From NCBI GenBank assembly GCA_028023455.1, contig JAQFVV010006255.1:2790001-2854000 (forward strand): a stretch of 64,000 nucleotides of DNA, written 5' to 3'. Under the pieces are notes generated by a model, which saw only the letters and a program-made list of their open reading frames with translations, did not search any database and had not been told where the DNA came from. Shown in pieces: positions 34,294 through 47,039 of the stretch (the stretch's first letter is position 1; every line of letters starts with the position of its first letter). The translations under genes were made by a program, and so were the position numbers. This DNA is from Epiperipatus broadwayi. Lineage: Eukaryota > Onychophora > Udeonychophora > Euonychophora > Peripatidae.

Positions 34294-35911
34294 TAGCAAA
34301 TAATTAAAATGTTTAATTATCTTTACACTGGCCATTCTATTGTACTACTATCTACACTGTGTAACATTTAATTACTATAGTTTTTATTTTGCTGACTGAT
34401 TATAGTTACTTTTTATATAAGTGAAACATATATTTTCAAATAGATTACTATAGAATGTGAGAGGGAATAAAATTATTTTTCATTAATCATTTTTCATTGT
34501 TGTGGATTCTTATTCAAAAGTTGAAAAGAAGTTAGCTAAAAGCAATGCTATTTAAATTAACCATTTTCCACATAATTTTGTGAATGATTTCTATAAATAA
34601 TTAATAATTTTGTGTGAACATATATATATATTCGATTTATATTATGCTTCCATTAATTCTATAATATTACTGTCATTTTGTTTTTACGTTTTATGGCTTA
34701 AATTATTATAGCATATATACCTAGGAGAATACTTTTAAACAAGAATATGTTCAACATTTTTACTGCTAGAGACAGAAAGAGATAAGTGAACTAAATTGAT
34801 TGCTAAATTTTAGCATATAGATTTTTAGCAAATTTTTGATTTGATTTTTTTTCTGTCAATCAATATTAATCAGATTTTAAATTCAGCTTTTATAGCTTAA
34901 GGCTAAAAATCTGTATATTATGTGTATCTAAGGGAATATTTAATAAACATATATATCATATTATTATCATTAAAGAAGTATGCAAACTAAATTAATGATT
35001 AAGTTGTGCACAATAATGTTTGCCATTATAGTATTCATTATTGTAGTATTAATTCATTGATAAAAAGTATTCATTCTACTAACTATTCACTTTATACATT
35101 TTCATTGTAGAAGATCTCACGTTTCCTTTAAAAAGTACTTTTCTGTTATTTAGATCAAAAGTTAAACATATTATCTTATAGATTTAAGAATAAGTCTCTA
35201 GTTTTAAAAATGATTTTCATATCTGAATTTGTTATATGGAATGGGAGTTGAACAACATAGATGGTTTGCTTTTTTGTTTATAGAAGATTATTGATGTATA
35301 CATTAAATAAGGTAATTGAATTAAATGCTGCAAAAGGTCATTCTATGATTATTATTTAGGTTACTTGAACTTATTATTATTATTTATTTATTGTTGCACA
35401 GAACTTATTTAAAAAACATTATTGGACCAAAAAAAAATTTTTTTTTAGTGTTTTGAAAGCAGACATTCATAATGTATTTGTTAAAAAAATGTATTTTTAT
35501 TTTATTAGTATGAATTATATCATTTAAAATTAAGATTTAAAAAATGATGAATATATTTAGAGCATTTTTCTATATTTGCTTTATATATATATATATATAT
35601 ATATTGGTAACATAATGAGTGCCTATGCTTTAGAATCTTAAGAATAGAAAAAAATATTATTTGTAAATAAAGTTTAAAGGAGGAAATGTCTTTGATTTTG
35701 TGACATTTCATAAAAATAAAATAAAAAGTTTCTAATTTAGCAACAGGTAGTCCATGCTTAAATTGTAATTGTAAAATAGTTCCAATACATTGAAAAGGGC
35801 AAAAATTAATATTTGCCAAAAAGAGTTTTTATGTGTACTATTATTGGTGTTATGTATATTATTGCTGTTATATAAAAATATTTTATACTATATAAATAAA
35901 ATTATATCAAT
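34294..35911. other. A+T-rich DNA with a (TA)n tract
   Basis: No gene or element recognised. (TA)n at about 35582-35604. Confidence 0.5.
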
Positions 35912-36109
35912 TATATTTGGTAAAATGAATATATTCACAGAAAAGTTAGTTTTTTTTAATATTTAGCAATATTATGTAGTGTGGTTTCAGTATATTTACT
36001 ATATCATATTCATGACATATAGTGGAATGATTAAATGGTTCTTTATATCAGTGTTTAATCAATGTTTAATTAACTGTTGAAATATTCACTTTATTTTTTA
36101 AAATAATAT

Positions 36110-36430
36110 TTAAATAGCCCATTTCTTTGAAATGGGTACATTTGTTTCTTTTTTGTTAATAGAAAAATCATCACCAGATACTATACATGCTTCTTTGATC
36201 TTATGCTTTCTATCCTCTCTCCGTGTGTACACTATCTCTGCTTTGGTTAGCTCAAATCTTTGGTCAGTTTTCTGCTTGTAGTCTGTAAATATTGACACGT
36301 GCTCTTTGTCTTTGAGGGCTCTAATGTATAAATCTCTGTGTTGGGCAAGTTTTGTTGACAGGTTGACCCTTGACTCTCTATAATATGCAGTATTGCAAGC
36401 TGATTGGTTGCACATAATTTTATAGACCAC
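36110..36430 (-). pseudogene. PLE GIY-YIG endonuclease domain, left copy
   Basis: A 106-codon open frame. MVYKIMCNQSACNTAYY corresponds to the VYKI.C....YIG start of the PLE GIY-YIG endonuclease, with the second motif read as AYY instead of YIG. RVNLSTKLAQHRDLY matches the R..L..R..EH helix that supplies the catalytic Arg/His block, and KAEIVYTRREDRKHKIKEA fits the Glu-containing ..R..RKI.EA helix. It ends ISKKWAI and stop, as at the 63.6-kb locus. The left end is cut from its reverse transcriptase. Open but partial; the altered YIG motif argues against activity. Confidence 0.75.
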
Positions 36431-36484
36431 TGGATGTGCCGATTTATTTAATAAAGTGTCTTTAGAGTTAATGATTAATTGATT

Positions 36485-37125
36485 AAGTAATAGAGGGATT
36501 CAAAATCATAGACTATACACATTTGAATACAAAAGAACAAGATTGAACAGTACACCAATGACCTTTGAAATATGGAATATAATCACAATAAAATCATAGA
36601 CACCATAAAGAAATTCTATAACAAAATAAAAAATTCTCTCTCCAACTAACAAGTGAAACCTAAAAAATGGACAAACCTACTTTATATTCCAAAAATTTGC
36701 ACATAAATTAAAAAATATATGCAAAGATAAATTTAATATAGTCTTTCAAGCTCCCCCATCACTTAACCAGTTAATCAATAACTCTAAAGATACTTTACCC
36801 AATGAATTGGCACACCAAATGGTCTATAAAGTTAAGTGCAGTCACTCAATTTGCAATGCTACCTATTATGAAGAGTTGAGGGCATCCTATCAATGAGACT
36901 CACCCAAATCAGAGATTTATGCAATAAAGTCCTCAGAGACAAAGAACACAAGTTAATATTTATAGATCACAAGCAAAAAACTGTCTGTAGATTTGAGCTA
37001 ACACAAGCAGAAATAGTGTACAAAGGGAGAGAGGATAGAAAGCAGATATCAAAAAAGCATGTGTAATAGCTAATGACCACTTTTCTATTAATAAAAAAAC
37101 CCAAATGTACTCATTAAAAAAAAGG
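36485..37125 (+). pseudogene. PLE linker and endonuclease, right copy, frameshifted
   Basis: Plus-strand relic of the same PLE. The linker (about 36690-36810) reads in pieces (NNSKDTLPNELAHQMVYKVKC), then the endonuclease: TYYEELRASYQ, DKEHKLIFIDHKQKT, FELTQAEIVYKGREDRK, and an end corresponding to SINKK...KKDYL. One or more frameshifts (near 36890 and 37060) break it. It preserves more of the 5' side than the left copy. Confidence 0.65.
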
Positions 37126-37667
37126 ACTATTTGAATATTCAAATTTAAATTTTCAATTAAAATTAAATACGTATTGATTAAACACTGATATAAAGAATCA
37201 TTTAATCATACTACTATTTGATATGAATATAATATAGTAAATGTATTGAAAGCATACTAAAAAGTAATAAAACTAACTATTAAAAAAAACTACCTTTTCC
37301 ATGAGTATATTCATTTTACCAGATATTATGTTGGCTCGGAAAAGAAGAAAATTAGTAGCAATTGAATGCAATGTGATGCAGTGTGGCTTCTTCTTTTTCA
37401 GAGTCAGGAATCTCTCAGCCACTTCCAGAGAAACCTGTTAGCCACCTCATCTTCCCTATCAATTCCTCACTCTAAGTTTTTCCCATATTTTTCTCTATCC
37501 TACACCATCCCATTTCCACAATGTAATCTTTGTCAACTCCATAGCCTTTATATCTAAATCCTGTTTATCTTTTCCCAAACTCAGCATAAAAACCTACTTT
37601 CTGTATAATCATTTTGCTTATATTTATTCTTCCACAACACCATTATTTGTACCCTTTCTGCTTGCAG

Positions 37668-38990
37668 TTATTTACATTCAATTAATAGGTCCCTAATATT
37701 TTCTATGCTTTCATTACACAACTTGCAGACTAAATCACTCACATTTTCCCATTTATATGTATATTCCCTTGTTGCTAAAGAACCTGTTTGAGCCTTAAAC
37801 AGTAAACTTTTCTTGCTATTATCATAAACTAATTCACACCCAATATTCTGTTTACTTCTATATATGTTTAAATTCTTTTTACTCTCCATGTTAGTTCTCC
37901 AACTCCCTATTCTATTCCATTCCTTATCACTATAACACTCAAAAATTCTCCTAACACAATCATCCCACCCTTTGTATAAGTATATTGATATATACATTGT
38001 TTATCCAAATCTTCTACATACCATACTACATTTCTCACCTATCTTGTTGTATGTCCTTTACTCATAAGACAATTAAATATTATTTTGGCTATTCTTTTAC
38101 TATCCATAAATTGCAATCTACTACTGCACATGTTCATTTTGCTTTTTGCATCTCTTGTATTTGACCATTCAATTTTTCTTGAATTGCCTCCTTTGCCATT
38201 CACATATCTGCATCTAATGCATGTCTTACTATTTCTCTGTACTTACTAAGTAATCTAACACCCCTTTACTAACACATAATGCATCATTACCATATGTTAG
38301 CCCTGCTCCTGCTACTTCCTTCCATACAGTTCTAGCTACATCATATTTATTATATGAAAATACTGTTAATTTTTTTATCAGTCCCTTTTCTTTGCTTCAT
38401 TTATCAATTTTTTTCCTCATTCATCCAAGCAATTTCTCTGATTACTTAAGACAATACCTAAATAGTTATATCTATTCATGACACAACTTTATATCCTCCA
38501 ATAAAAATTCTTTCTCTCCTCTTTCCCCAGTATTAATCATCATTATTTTTAACTTTTTTCCTCACTAAATTTAATCCCCATCTCTACCCACCATTGCACA
38601 TGTCCTCTGTGCACAAGAAGATATCATCAGCAAATAAAAGACCCATTAATGTATATACTCTCTTGCCACCTACTAATGGTATCTCTACCCTCTTCCTAGT
38701 CTTTCTGTTGTTCTCTCTATTTCTCTCAAATGCAACAAAAACAAAATAGGTGACATAGGACATCCTTGCCTTAATCTCACCCCATTTTTAACTTTAATTG
38801 ACTCTATATTTTCTAATTGATACATATAGTAATTATTTTCATGCAGTCTCTTAATAGGATTCACTAAAGCTCCAGCCATTCCCAAATTTATTAAACTTAC
38901 CCATAATCTTTTTCTATTTACTCTATCATATGCTTTCACGATATCTATAAAAACTATATATATATCTGTCTTACCTGTATTTCTACTCAT
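37668..38990 (-). pseudogene. ORF2 reverse transcriptase and C-terminal zinc motif
   Basis: The frame at 38685-38990 gives the RT core: TDIYIVFIDIVKAYDRVNR (first catalytic Asp), INLGMAGALVNPIKRLHENN, and VRLRQGCPMSPILFLLHLRE. A GLLFADDIFLC box (FADD at 38623-38634) follows in another frame. The frame at 37668-37997 ends the protein: GWDDCVRRIFECYSDKEWNR, SLLFKAQTGSLATRE, and CKLCNESIENIRDLLIEC, a C-x2-C-x(n)-C motif like the zinc-knuckle-like end of many non-LTR ORF2 proteins (His position replaced). Between them (38000-38600) only fragments are readable. Confidence 0.7.
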
Positions 38991-40700
38991 ATCTATAAGT
39001 TGTGTGACACACTATCTCCTATATGTCGATTTGATTGAAAACCTCCATGCATTTCTCCCACTATTGTTTCTTCCATCCATTTTGCGACCCTTCCAGTCAC
39101 CTTATATGCGAAAACTTATATAACACTGACATTACCACTATTGGTTTATAATTACTTAATTATCTATGATCCTTAGTCTCTTCTGTGCCATCTTATTAAA
39201 ACATGATAAAAGGTTTAATTTTGTCCTATTTCCTAAATTCATTACCATCTCTGCTGCCCATCCATTTAAATCTCTTTTCAATTTCTTTCCTATCTCATTC
39301 AATTCATTTTCTCTAAACCTAATATTTCCATTACTATATGCTTTTATGTTTGTTATAACTCTGCCCTTCACACTACAATCTTTTTTATATTCATTACATA
39401 CTTATTTAAGATTGTCTCAAATTCTTCTCTAGAGCTACACTCTTATTCCCTCTTCATCTAGTAATACTATTTTTCTCCCCTACACTCCTTTTAATGTATT
39501 TCAAAATTTTTTTACTCCCATCTCTTCCTCTTTTATTAATATCCTCCAATAATTTACTATTTAATTTAATTCTCTATCTATAATTATAATATTAATATCA
39601 GCATTAAGCTATTGCACAGTTTATAAACATCGCGCTATATAAAATAGTTTATCTATAATTATCTATTTTAGCCAACTTCTATTTTTTTAAATACTTTTCC
39701 ATTTAACATTAATGCCTTTTTTCACTTTCTTTGTTCTTAATAATACATTAATATTATTGGCATGCTTTCCCCCCTCTCTTTTACACTTTTACTAACTTTC
39801 ACTTTTCTATTACTTCTTCGGAATATTCTCACCTAAAATTTTATTTGCCACTTTTTTTACTTTACCACAGCTATATTCTTCCCCAACTAACTCTTCCATG
39901 ATTTCTTCAACTTCACTATCCTTTCTACTTTTATTCCTATTTTCCATCACATTACTAACCATTTCTATAATAAAAGAAATTGTGATCACTACTACATACT
40001 CTCTCTTCATTATTAAATACTTTAATTTTCCATACTTTATTTATGCCTTCTTTTTCTACTAATACATAATCTATTGTGTAAAATATTATTTCTAGCCCAT
40101 GTGTATTTTCCCTCATAAATATTTTATAAATTTCCAATGCTCAAATTCAGTCTGTATCAAAATTCTTCAAAAGCTGTCCATTCTTGTGATCTATGTCATC
40201 CATTTTTTCAATATGTTAATTCATATTCCATGTAACCATTATTTTTTCCCCTTTTTTAAAAAATTATGTATATCCTTAATATTCATATATGCTACTATTC
40301 CACTCCATTATAGTTTGACTATCTCCAGTGGCTATATACACTAGCCTTCATCTATTCTTGTCTTCCTAACCTTATCTCAAACCACAAATGATCTTGACAT
40401 TTAATAGTATTTAAATATTTTTTAACATAACTCCTATACCACCACCTCTTTCTTCTTTTTCTTTTTTATTTATACCCTGTCACAGCAAGTTTTCCAATAA
40501 AGGTTCTTCTTCTGATCTTAGATGTGTTTCCACTACTGCTGGTACCTCAAGCTCTTCATTTTTAACTGTTATGTTTAATTCCAGCCACATTTCTGGTCTC
40601 CTATCACCTTGCATATTCAAATATTCAATTTTAATAATTTCTTCTTTCCTAACTACTCTTTTATAAATTCTTTTGACTCTTTTTTTATTCTCCATTACAT
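38991..40700 (-). pseudogene. ORF2 apurinic-type endonuclease and pre-RT region
   Basis: The frame 40480-40695 reads EEIIKIEYLNMQGDRRPEM, then ELEVPAVVETHLRSEEEPLL, which is the N..G / ETHL signature of LINE APE-type endonucleases (the Glu of ETHL is the catalytic metal ligand). A following RGGGIGVMLKN piece matches the GGG-V block. Downstream frames (39810-40137) carry further pieces, including ETHG/SDHNFFY where an SDH block is expected. 39156-39371 reads as the region just before RT. Frame changes separate all these parts. Confidence 0.65.
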
Positions 40701-40983
40701 TTGCAAGTCACTTGCTTATCTTTAATTTTACAGTCCCATTTTCTCCATATTTACATTTATATCCAAATCAGCTACCTTTTGTTTATTTCTAACATCCAAT
40801 CCATTTTTCTTTTTTCTGATAACATTGCAATTTAAAACCCCAACCCCCTTTATGAGGTTCCTGAACTATATTCTTTATAAATCAAACTCCCTAAAATCTT
40901 CACTTTCTTGTTTTGCTAAGTGCAATCCATTTTTACTATAGAACCCCCTCTTACTAATAAAAAAATCCCACACATCCACAAAC

Positions 40984-41825
40984 TTAACAATTTCTCTCGC
41001 ACAATTTTTTCAATCTCCCATTTATTGAACATTCTCTATCTAACATAAATCTATTGTCAAATCTTGGTAATAATCCAACTATTCTTATTCTTTCTTTAAT
41101 CTTACTCAAATTTCTAATCAATTCTATGTACTCTTTGATTATTCTCTCCATTGGTTCTGACAAATTGTTTGTCCCTACCATAACACACATCTCTACTCCC
41201 CTGTTTCTTTATCTTATCTGTAACATCTCTAATTCTATCTCCTGACAAATATATTCTTACATACCTGTTTTCATTTCCCTTCCAATTACATTTCCACATC
41301 CTCTAATTAGAAGATGTCTCATAGTTTACTTTCCCTACTTCATCCATAACATTCTCTTTCATCTTCTGGACTTCCTTATTTATTTATTTCTTATCATTTC
41401 TATTTAGTAATTCCTTTATTGGCTTATACTTTGTCTTTAATGATTATAATTTTGCTTCCATATCCTTCACCTCTTCCTCTATCTTATTTATGTTTTGGTT
41501 AACCATCTCTTTGGCGCTACTTATTTTTTCATTTATATCTCTTGTCACTCCACTAAAAACATACTCTATTCTATCTTCCTCAACTACATTTTGCTCTATT
41601 TCTCCTGACATTCTCTTTAAACTATATATACTTAGAAACCATTTTTTCACCACCACCCCTATCACATTCACACATTGTCTACATAATCATAAATCTGTAC
41701 ATCCTTCCTAGTCTTATTTAAGCATTTCAAATGATAAACCTCATCACATACAGTACACTTTACTACAGATGCCTAATTTCTTTCTGACCATTATATATAC
41801 ATTGTGGGATACAAATGCAATCCAT
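40984..41825 (-). pseudogene. LINE ORF1 with PHD-like finger, coiled coil and SGNH segment
   Basis: Starts MDCICIPQCIYNGQKEIRHL at 41825. After a frame change it continues VKCTVCDEVYHLKC, a C-x2-C-x4-H-x2-C core like the second half of a PHD finger. The next open part (41444-41671) is rich in Glu/Lys/Ile heptads (NEKISSAKEMVNQNINKIEE), a likely coiled coil. The last part (40984-41190 and the overlapping 41114-41299) reads MCVMVGTNNLSEPMERIIKE and IRIVGLLPRFDNR, resembling the G-T-N-(N/D) block and the following strand of SGNH/GDSL esterases. The final Asp-x-x-His block was not clearly seen. Frame breaks make it a pseudogene. Confidence 0.6.
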
Positions 41826-42250
41826 ATTCCTTATTTTTCAAATCCCCTACTCTATATTTAATTTTATTCTTTCTTTACTACTCTTCAAACCCCTTTATAC
41901 AAAAGGAGAAAAACTTTTCTTGCTTTCAATGGCAATCGATAAACACGTATTTTCTAACCTTACATCTCAAAAATGTTATCTTCTTTCTCAAGTAAATCAC
42001 TCTCTTTCTTAAATCAAAAATTCTTTAATAGCAAACCTACTAAACTAATTTTTTGTACAACTTAATTTTTAAAGCCTCCTTGCAATAACACACACAAAAA
42101 TTTCTTCCTTTTATATTTAAGAGGGGCTAATGAAATACTTTCCAAATGTTATCAATATTATTCCCAATCTTTACAAATCCAATTGAATCTACTCGCTTCT
42201 CCCATTTTTCATTTCACTTCCACCCAGTAAGCAAACAATTTTAGTAGAAT

Positions 42251-43209
42251 AATTTTCCAGGTGATATTAAATATATATATATAAACTTTAACTTATCTTG
42301 TGGAACAAATTAATCATGCCAGCACAGTGATGCAGTCAAAGTTTATCAACTATATTTATAAGTGGCCCCATTTTTTGATGAAAAATGTAACTAAATTTTT
42401 TAAAAAATTTAAAATAAATATATGAATTACAAATCAAATAAGAATGTTAGTAGAGATAAATGACATCAGGAAAAAATCTAATTTTTACATGGGATCTTAG
42501 ATGTATGAGTTGAAACCTTTATTTTCTCTATACACTTAAAATACATGCATAAAGGAATCTTTAAAAAAGCAAATAATTCCGGTAGATATTTTTCTGAACA
42601 AAGTTGTAAAGATATGAGAGATCATAACCTGGGCCAATTGAAAGTGCTGGTTTAGCCAGAATGTTGTTATTTCTTCATTTGATTTATTTTAATGTATGTT
42701 TTTGTTTTGTTTTTGTTTTCTAAAATTTTCTATCTTCTAATTGTAATTTGTTTTTTAAAATAATGAAATCAGGTAAATATGATAACTTCATTTTTATATT
42801 ATAATTGAAATTATTCTAGCAAGGACTAAATTATTAGCCCTATATGCTGAAAGCCATATTTATGCAATGAAATATATATGATTGGAAATTAAGGATAATC
42901 ATTAATTGCTTATTATTAACTTTTTTTATTTTATTTTACTGGAATACCACAATTTTATATGAATATATTATACTACCAATTAACCATATATATATAATCT
43001 TTACTAAAATTCATTATAGATAGACATAAAAGGTGACAGTGAACATTAATGTAATCAAGATATTTGGAGTGCAGATAATAAAGACATACAAAGTTAATAA
43101 AAATAATATTTACTTAAAACATGATGGTATGTAAAATGGCTTATTTTTAAACAAAGACAGAAGTTTTTATATGTAAGTTATATGTCCAGAAATCATATTA
43201 GGCAAGTTT
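42251..43209. other. Non-coding DNA with a foldback-family fragment
   Basis: At 42605-42665 (minus strand) GCTAAACCAGCACTTTCAAT and GCCCAGGTTATGATCTCTC match the core of the foldback family (AACCAGCAATCATCAGTTGG...GATNATCATCTCCC). Only about 60 bp survive. The rest is unassigned. Confidence 0.45.
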
Positions 43210-43900
43210 AACATCCCTTTCCTTCAAAACTATTATATAACAAAATAAATTCATACCCTTCTTATTCTTTATTATCTAATTATTTTCTTAGCCTTGATTG
43301 TCACTGAAATTACATTAATTGTCTAATTCTTTATTTCATTTTTATCTCAAATATCTAAATTCCATGTTCTTGTACCATATATAAATAAATTTATTTTATT
43401 ATTATCATATATCTTTTTATATTTTATACAATTTTTATATGTATGTAATGCCAATTTTTTTTTCCTATTTGTTTTCCATAACTATACTTATATATGTATA
43501 ATTCACTTATCTTTTCTATTTTCTATTTCTCATAATTATGCATCTGTAATACATTTTCATTTAGTTGTTATCTTATATACAAATATATCCAAGTAAATTG
43601 TCTATTAACTTGGCATATTGTAAAATTTTCTTTAGTTTAATATTGTACTGTCCATGTAATCCAATTAAACACTATTTTTACTAATTAATTTTCATACTTA
43701 TAGTATAATTTCCAAATATTTAAAATTTACTTTTAATTTTCTTTATTAAAAAGAAAATTCACTCCATTTACTTTCAAATAACTTGATTTGATACCCACAG
43801 TTTATTAGCTAATGCATATCTGCATCTTTTTTTTATATTTCTAAAAGTTTCAACATCACCTCATCAATTTTAAGTCCATCATTTTTATTTTTTTTACCTG
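43210..43900 (-). pseudogene. Possible very old LINE RT C-terminal relic
   Basis: The + strand turns pyrimidine-rich. In minus-strand frames, weak fragments appear in a plausible order: GLKIDEVMLKLLE, a YIR..LNENVLQMHNYEK piece, and INLFIYGTRTWNL near 43370, which is like the LTYGSETWTL block of RTE-type C-termini. Support is thin and rests on that last block. Confidence 0.3.
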
Positions 43901-46900
43901 ACTCTTTATATATATATATATAAGAAATATGCTACATTTTAAATCACTTTCATTCTCTCTCTTTTTTTTTTTTTTGCTTTTTTTCTCAAACTTAATTTCT
44001 ATTCATTAAAATATCTAAATATGTCTTTTTTTATATATTTAAATAGATATATTAGCAATTCTGCACTTTAGTGCTTTTTATTGTAATCTTGGTTAATCAG
44101 TGTTTAATAAGTAGGTAATAATATCATTTAATCTTTAGATCAGATATGTGTCTTGTTCGATGAATACTTGAGATTCAGAGTTGTAACCAATGCCATTATG
44201 GGTCTGGTAATAACTAATTATGGACACTTATAATAGATGATGCTTGAATAGAAATCTGCCCTCTTGTTTATAAGAAAGAATTAATTGATGCTGTTGGCAT
44301 TAATCTTCCTAGCCAAGGAAAATGTACCTAAAGCTAACTGAAGTTATTAAAATATATAGTTACTGACTTGTCATATTTATATTTATCTATACAAAAAAGT
44401 AATCTTAGATTTAAAAACTTAAGCATTTTTTGAATTTCAAAGTTTCAGCTTAATACTAAAAGAAATTAAAGTTTACTGGTATAAACATAATTGCATTAAT
44501 TTCAGCTTTGAATCATAAGTCTTCATTGATAAAGGCAAAAAGGTTATGGTGAATTCAGTTGTATTACTATTTCAGATGTTTTTAAAGTGAGAATTGTTCT
44601 TGTTTATAATACTATATTTGAAAAAAAAAAACTAGTGTTCTACTGAAGTTGACTATTTACAACTTAGTTTATGAGTACAAATAATGAATTGAACATAAAT
44701 TTTAATTAAGAGGAATAATGATTATCAGAATATTTTTACAAATCAAAGGAACAAATTACGTTTTCTATATTGTGTCCAGGTTTCTAATAAAGATAAATTA
44801 TTAAATATGCAAAAACAAATTATTTATTAAAGAGTTACAGTGTAGAAATATTTCCATCTTCAATGTCAGTCAGTTTGAGATGATTTGAGATGTAGTAGTT
44901 TATAATATATTTTTTCCCCATTTTTTTACTATAGTTTGTCAATAAATTGTTAGCTCTATTTGCATATGTAATAGATAAATAACAAGTTAACATTTATCAA
45001 GAAATTCTTTTTTGCACAATAATTCTTTGTAGAATTTAAACTTTTGACTCAAAATTTAGAATTAACAAACTATTGGAGAATCTAGCAGCAAAGAGAAATT
45101 AGAAATATAATGATTCATTTGCTACCAGTAACTAATGTTAAATTACTGAGCCCGTTTTTTCGATGAGCATACTATTTTGTGATAGCTTTTTTTTTTTGTG
45201 AAAGCTTCTGTTGCTCTATTAAATTAAACACTCAACTGATTAAAAACCATACAGTATATATATTTAGAATCGTTTATGAAAAGTAAAAAAAAAACAACTA
45301 GATATTTTCTGTTATGTAAATATTACTTTAAATTTTATAAAGATTAATTAATTTAAGATATTTTGAGATAATTATTTTTAGAGCCGCTTACAAAAAAAAA
45401 TAAGTTTATAAATGTAAATAGTCAAAAAAAAAAAAAAGACAGTAAAGTAATCATTTGTTTATTTTAATTTTATATTTATGTTAATTACAAAAATTCTTGT
45501 ATTTTTTAAAATATATGAAAACCACTTAATTAAAATTAATATAGCACACCTTCATTTATATTATTATATCATTCCGTTGAATTTATTAATCAAGTAAGAC
45601 AAGATCATCTTAATATACATATAAATATTTATACTTAATATAATAATCGATCTAAATAAAATTGAAACTAACAACTAATTAATTATATTTACAATTATTT
45701 AATTATTAACACCGTTTTTATCTCTTATTGAGACTGTTTCAAGATAAATATTTATACATAAGTATATATTTGTACAAATATTGTTTGCAAATACTTCTCA
45801 TACATATATATGTAACTGATCACACAGTGTGGTGTATTGCGGGTATGTTATTTGTTTCTCACTTTTAAGAATCATCTGTTAGATTGACTTTTCAATGTGA
45901 ACATAGAGATGAAATTGTTTTGGCTTTCCTGTATTATTTTTTTATTAGTGTAATAGAAAAATTACTCAAAAATTGGAAGAGTTTGATAATAATTTTGAAA
46001 AGTAATTTATATTAACTAAATCATAAATGTAAAGTTGATATGAGAATAATATAATTGAGATCCTTTATTGATTTTGTGTGTATTTAATAATAAGTTATCA
46101 CCATCATTAGTAACCACTCTTAAGCGAATATGGCTATTGTAATCCTGAAATGGTAAAAAGACTGTAAGCAAAATAACAGGCAGTAATTAGGATTAATGTT
46201 TGTGTGGGAAGAACATGGTGATTCATACTTTGTAGCTTTACGAAAAAAAGGCAACTTTAGCCATTGTAAATATTTGTTTTCAACCAAGATATTTTTCTCT
46301 CGTTTGATACCATTGCAAATGTATAAAAATGTATTTGTTGTATGTAGGGAAATATTAAATTTATGAAAAGATATACATTATAACCTATGAAGAACTCAAA
46401 CAATAATTATTATTACATTCAGAATAAAAGCTATGCTTTTTAACCTCTCAAAGTGCCACCCACTTTTTAAAAAGAATTAGATTTCATTCTTTTGGATGGC
46501 TGAAAGTTACTTGACTGATAAATAGTTTTAATTTTCATGAATGAATCTGAACAAGGTCCATTTACTTTCACCTGATAGTTTGACCACTTCCTGAATTGAT
46601 CCAGGAAAAAAGCCGTGGTAAACAGGATGTATAAGATCAAAGGTTAAATCTGGCGTTGAAAATATTTAACTCATATTTTTTAACTACGAAAGAAAAAATA
46701 ATAATTTAATAAAATAGCGAAACAATTCTTATTATTATGTATAGCTTAAATAATTTATGCAATTTAAATTCAAAATGGGATACATCCAACGATTATTTAA
46801 TCTTTCTTACAATATTTTTAATTGTGATGGCTTTTTTTAAAATTTAATTAAAATTATTAAATTTTATGAAGAAACGTATTAAAGTATAGATTTAAAAAAT

Positions 46901-47024
46901 GCATTCCAATTTTTTGTTTTAAACTGCATACTGAAATTCTCAAACTTATTTTCCTCTTCATTTTTGTAGTTATTTATTAATGAGAACATTAATAAATACA
47001 TTTTGCAACACTATCATTTTTAAC
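43901..47024. other. A+T-rich non-coding DNA
   Basis: (TA)n near 43910-43922, several homopolymer runs. A less A+T-rich patch at about 46440-46660 is unassigned. No exon found. Confidence 0.5.
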
Positions 47025-47039
47025 CATTATCGATTCATT

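Larger units (their letters stand above)
35912..37328. mobile_element. Penelope-like element, head-to-head inverted pair
   Basis: Left unit (35912-36485, minus) and right unit (about 36485-37328, plus) are inverted copies of one Penelope-like element (PLE). Both run outward with the GIY-YIG endonuclease end followed by the same 3' non-coding region (AACACTGATATAAAGAA..., outermost TTCATTTTACCA). The left unit is truncated soon after the endonuclease start. The right unit has about 280 bp more of the linker before the endonuclease. The arms differ by many substitutions, so the pair is old or assembled from two diverged copies. Confidence 0.75.
37335..42250 (-). mobile_element. LINE with PHD/SGNH-type ORF1 and EN-RT ORF2
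   Basis: Minus-strand element of nearly 5 kb. 5' region about 42250-41826; ORF1 from an ATG complementary to 41823-41825 to about 40980; ORF2 endonuclease from about 40690; RT around 38990-38600; C-terminal zinc-knuckle-like end near 37670; 3' end about 37335 against the PLE right arm. The coding strand's complement is so C/T-rich that the whole block looks pyrimidine-rich on the + strand. PHD and esterase domains in ORF1 are described for CR1-like LINEs, but the RT (VRLRQGCPMSPILF) is less typical, so I leave the clade open. Many stops and frameshifts. Confidence 0.7.

Noticed and set aside
39166-41995. Several + strand frames of 60-88 codons
   Set aside because: Complement of the LINE coding strand; Phe/Leu/Ser/Thr-rich only because the + strand is pyrimidine-rich here.
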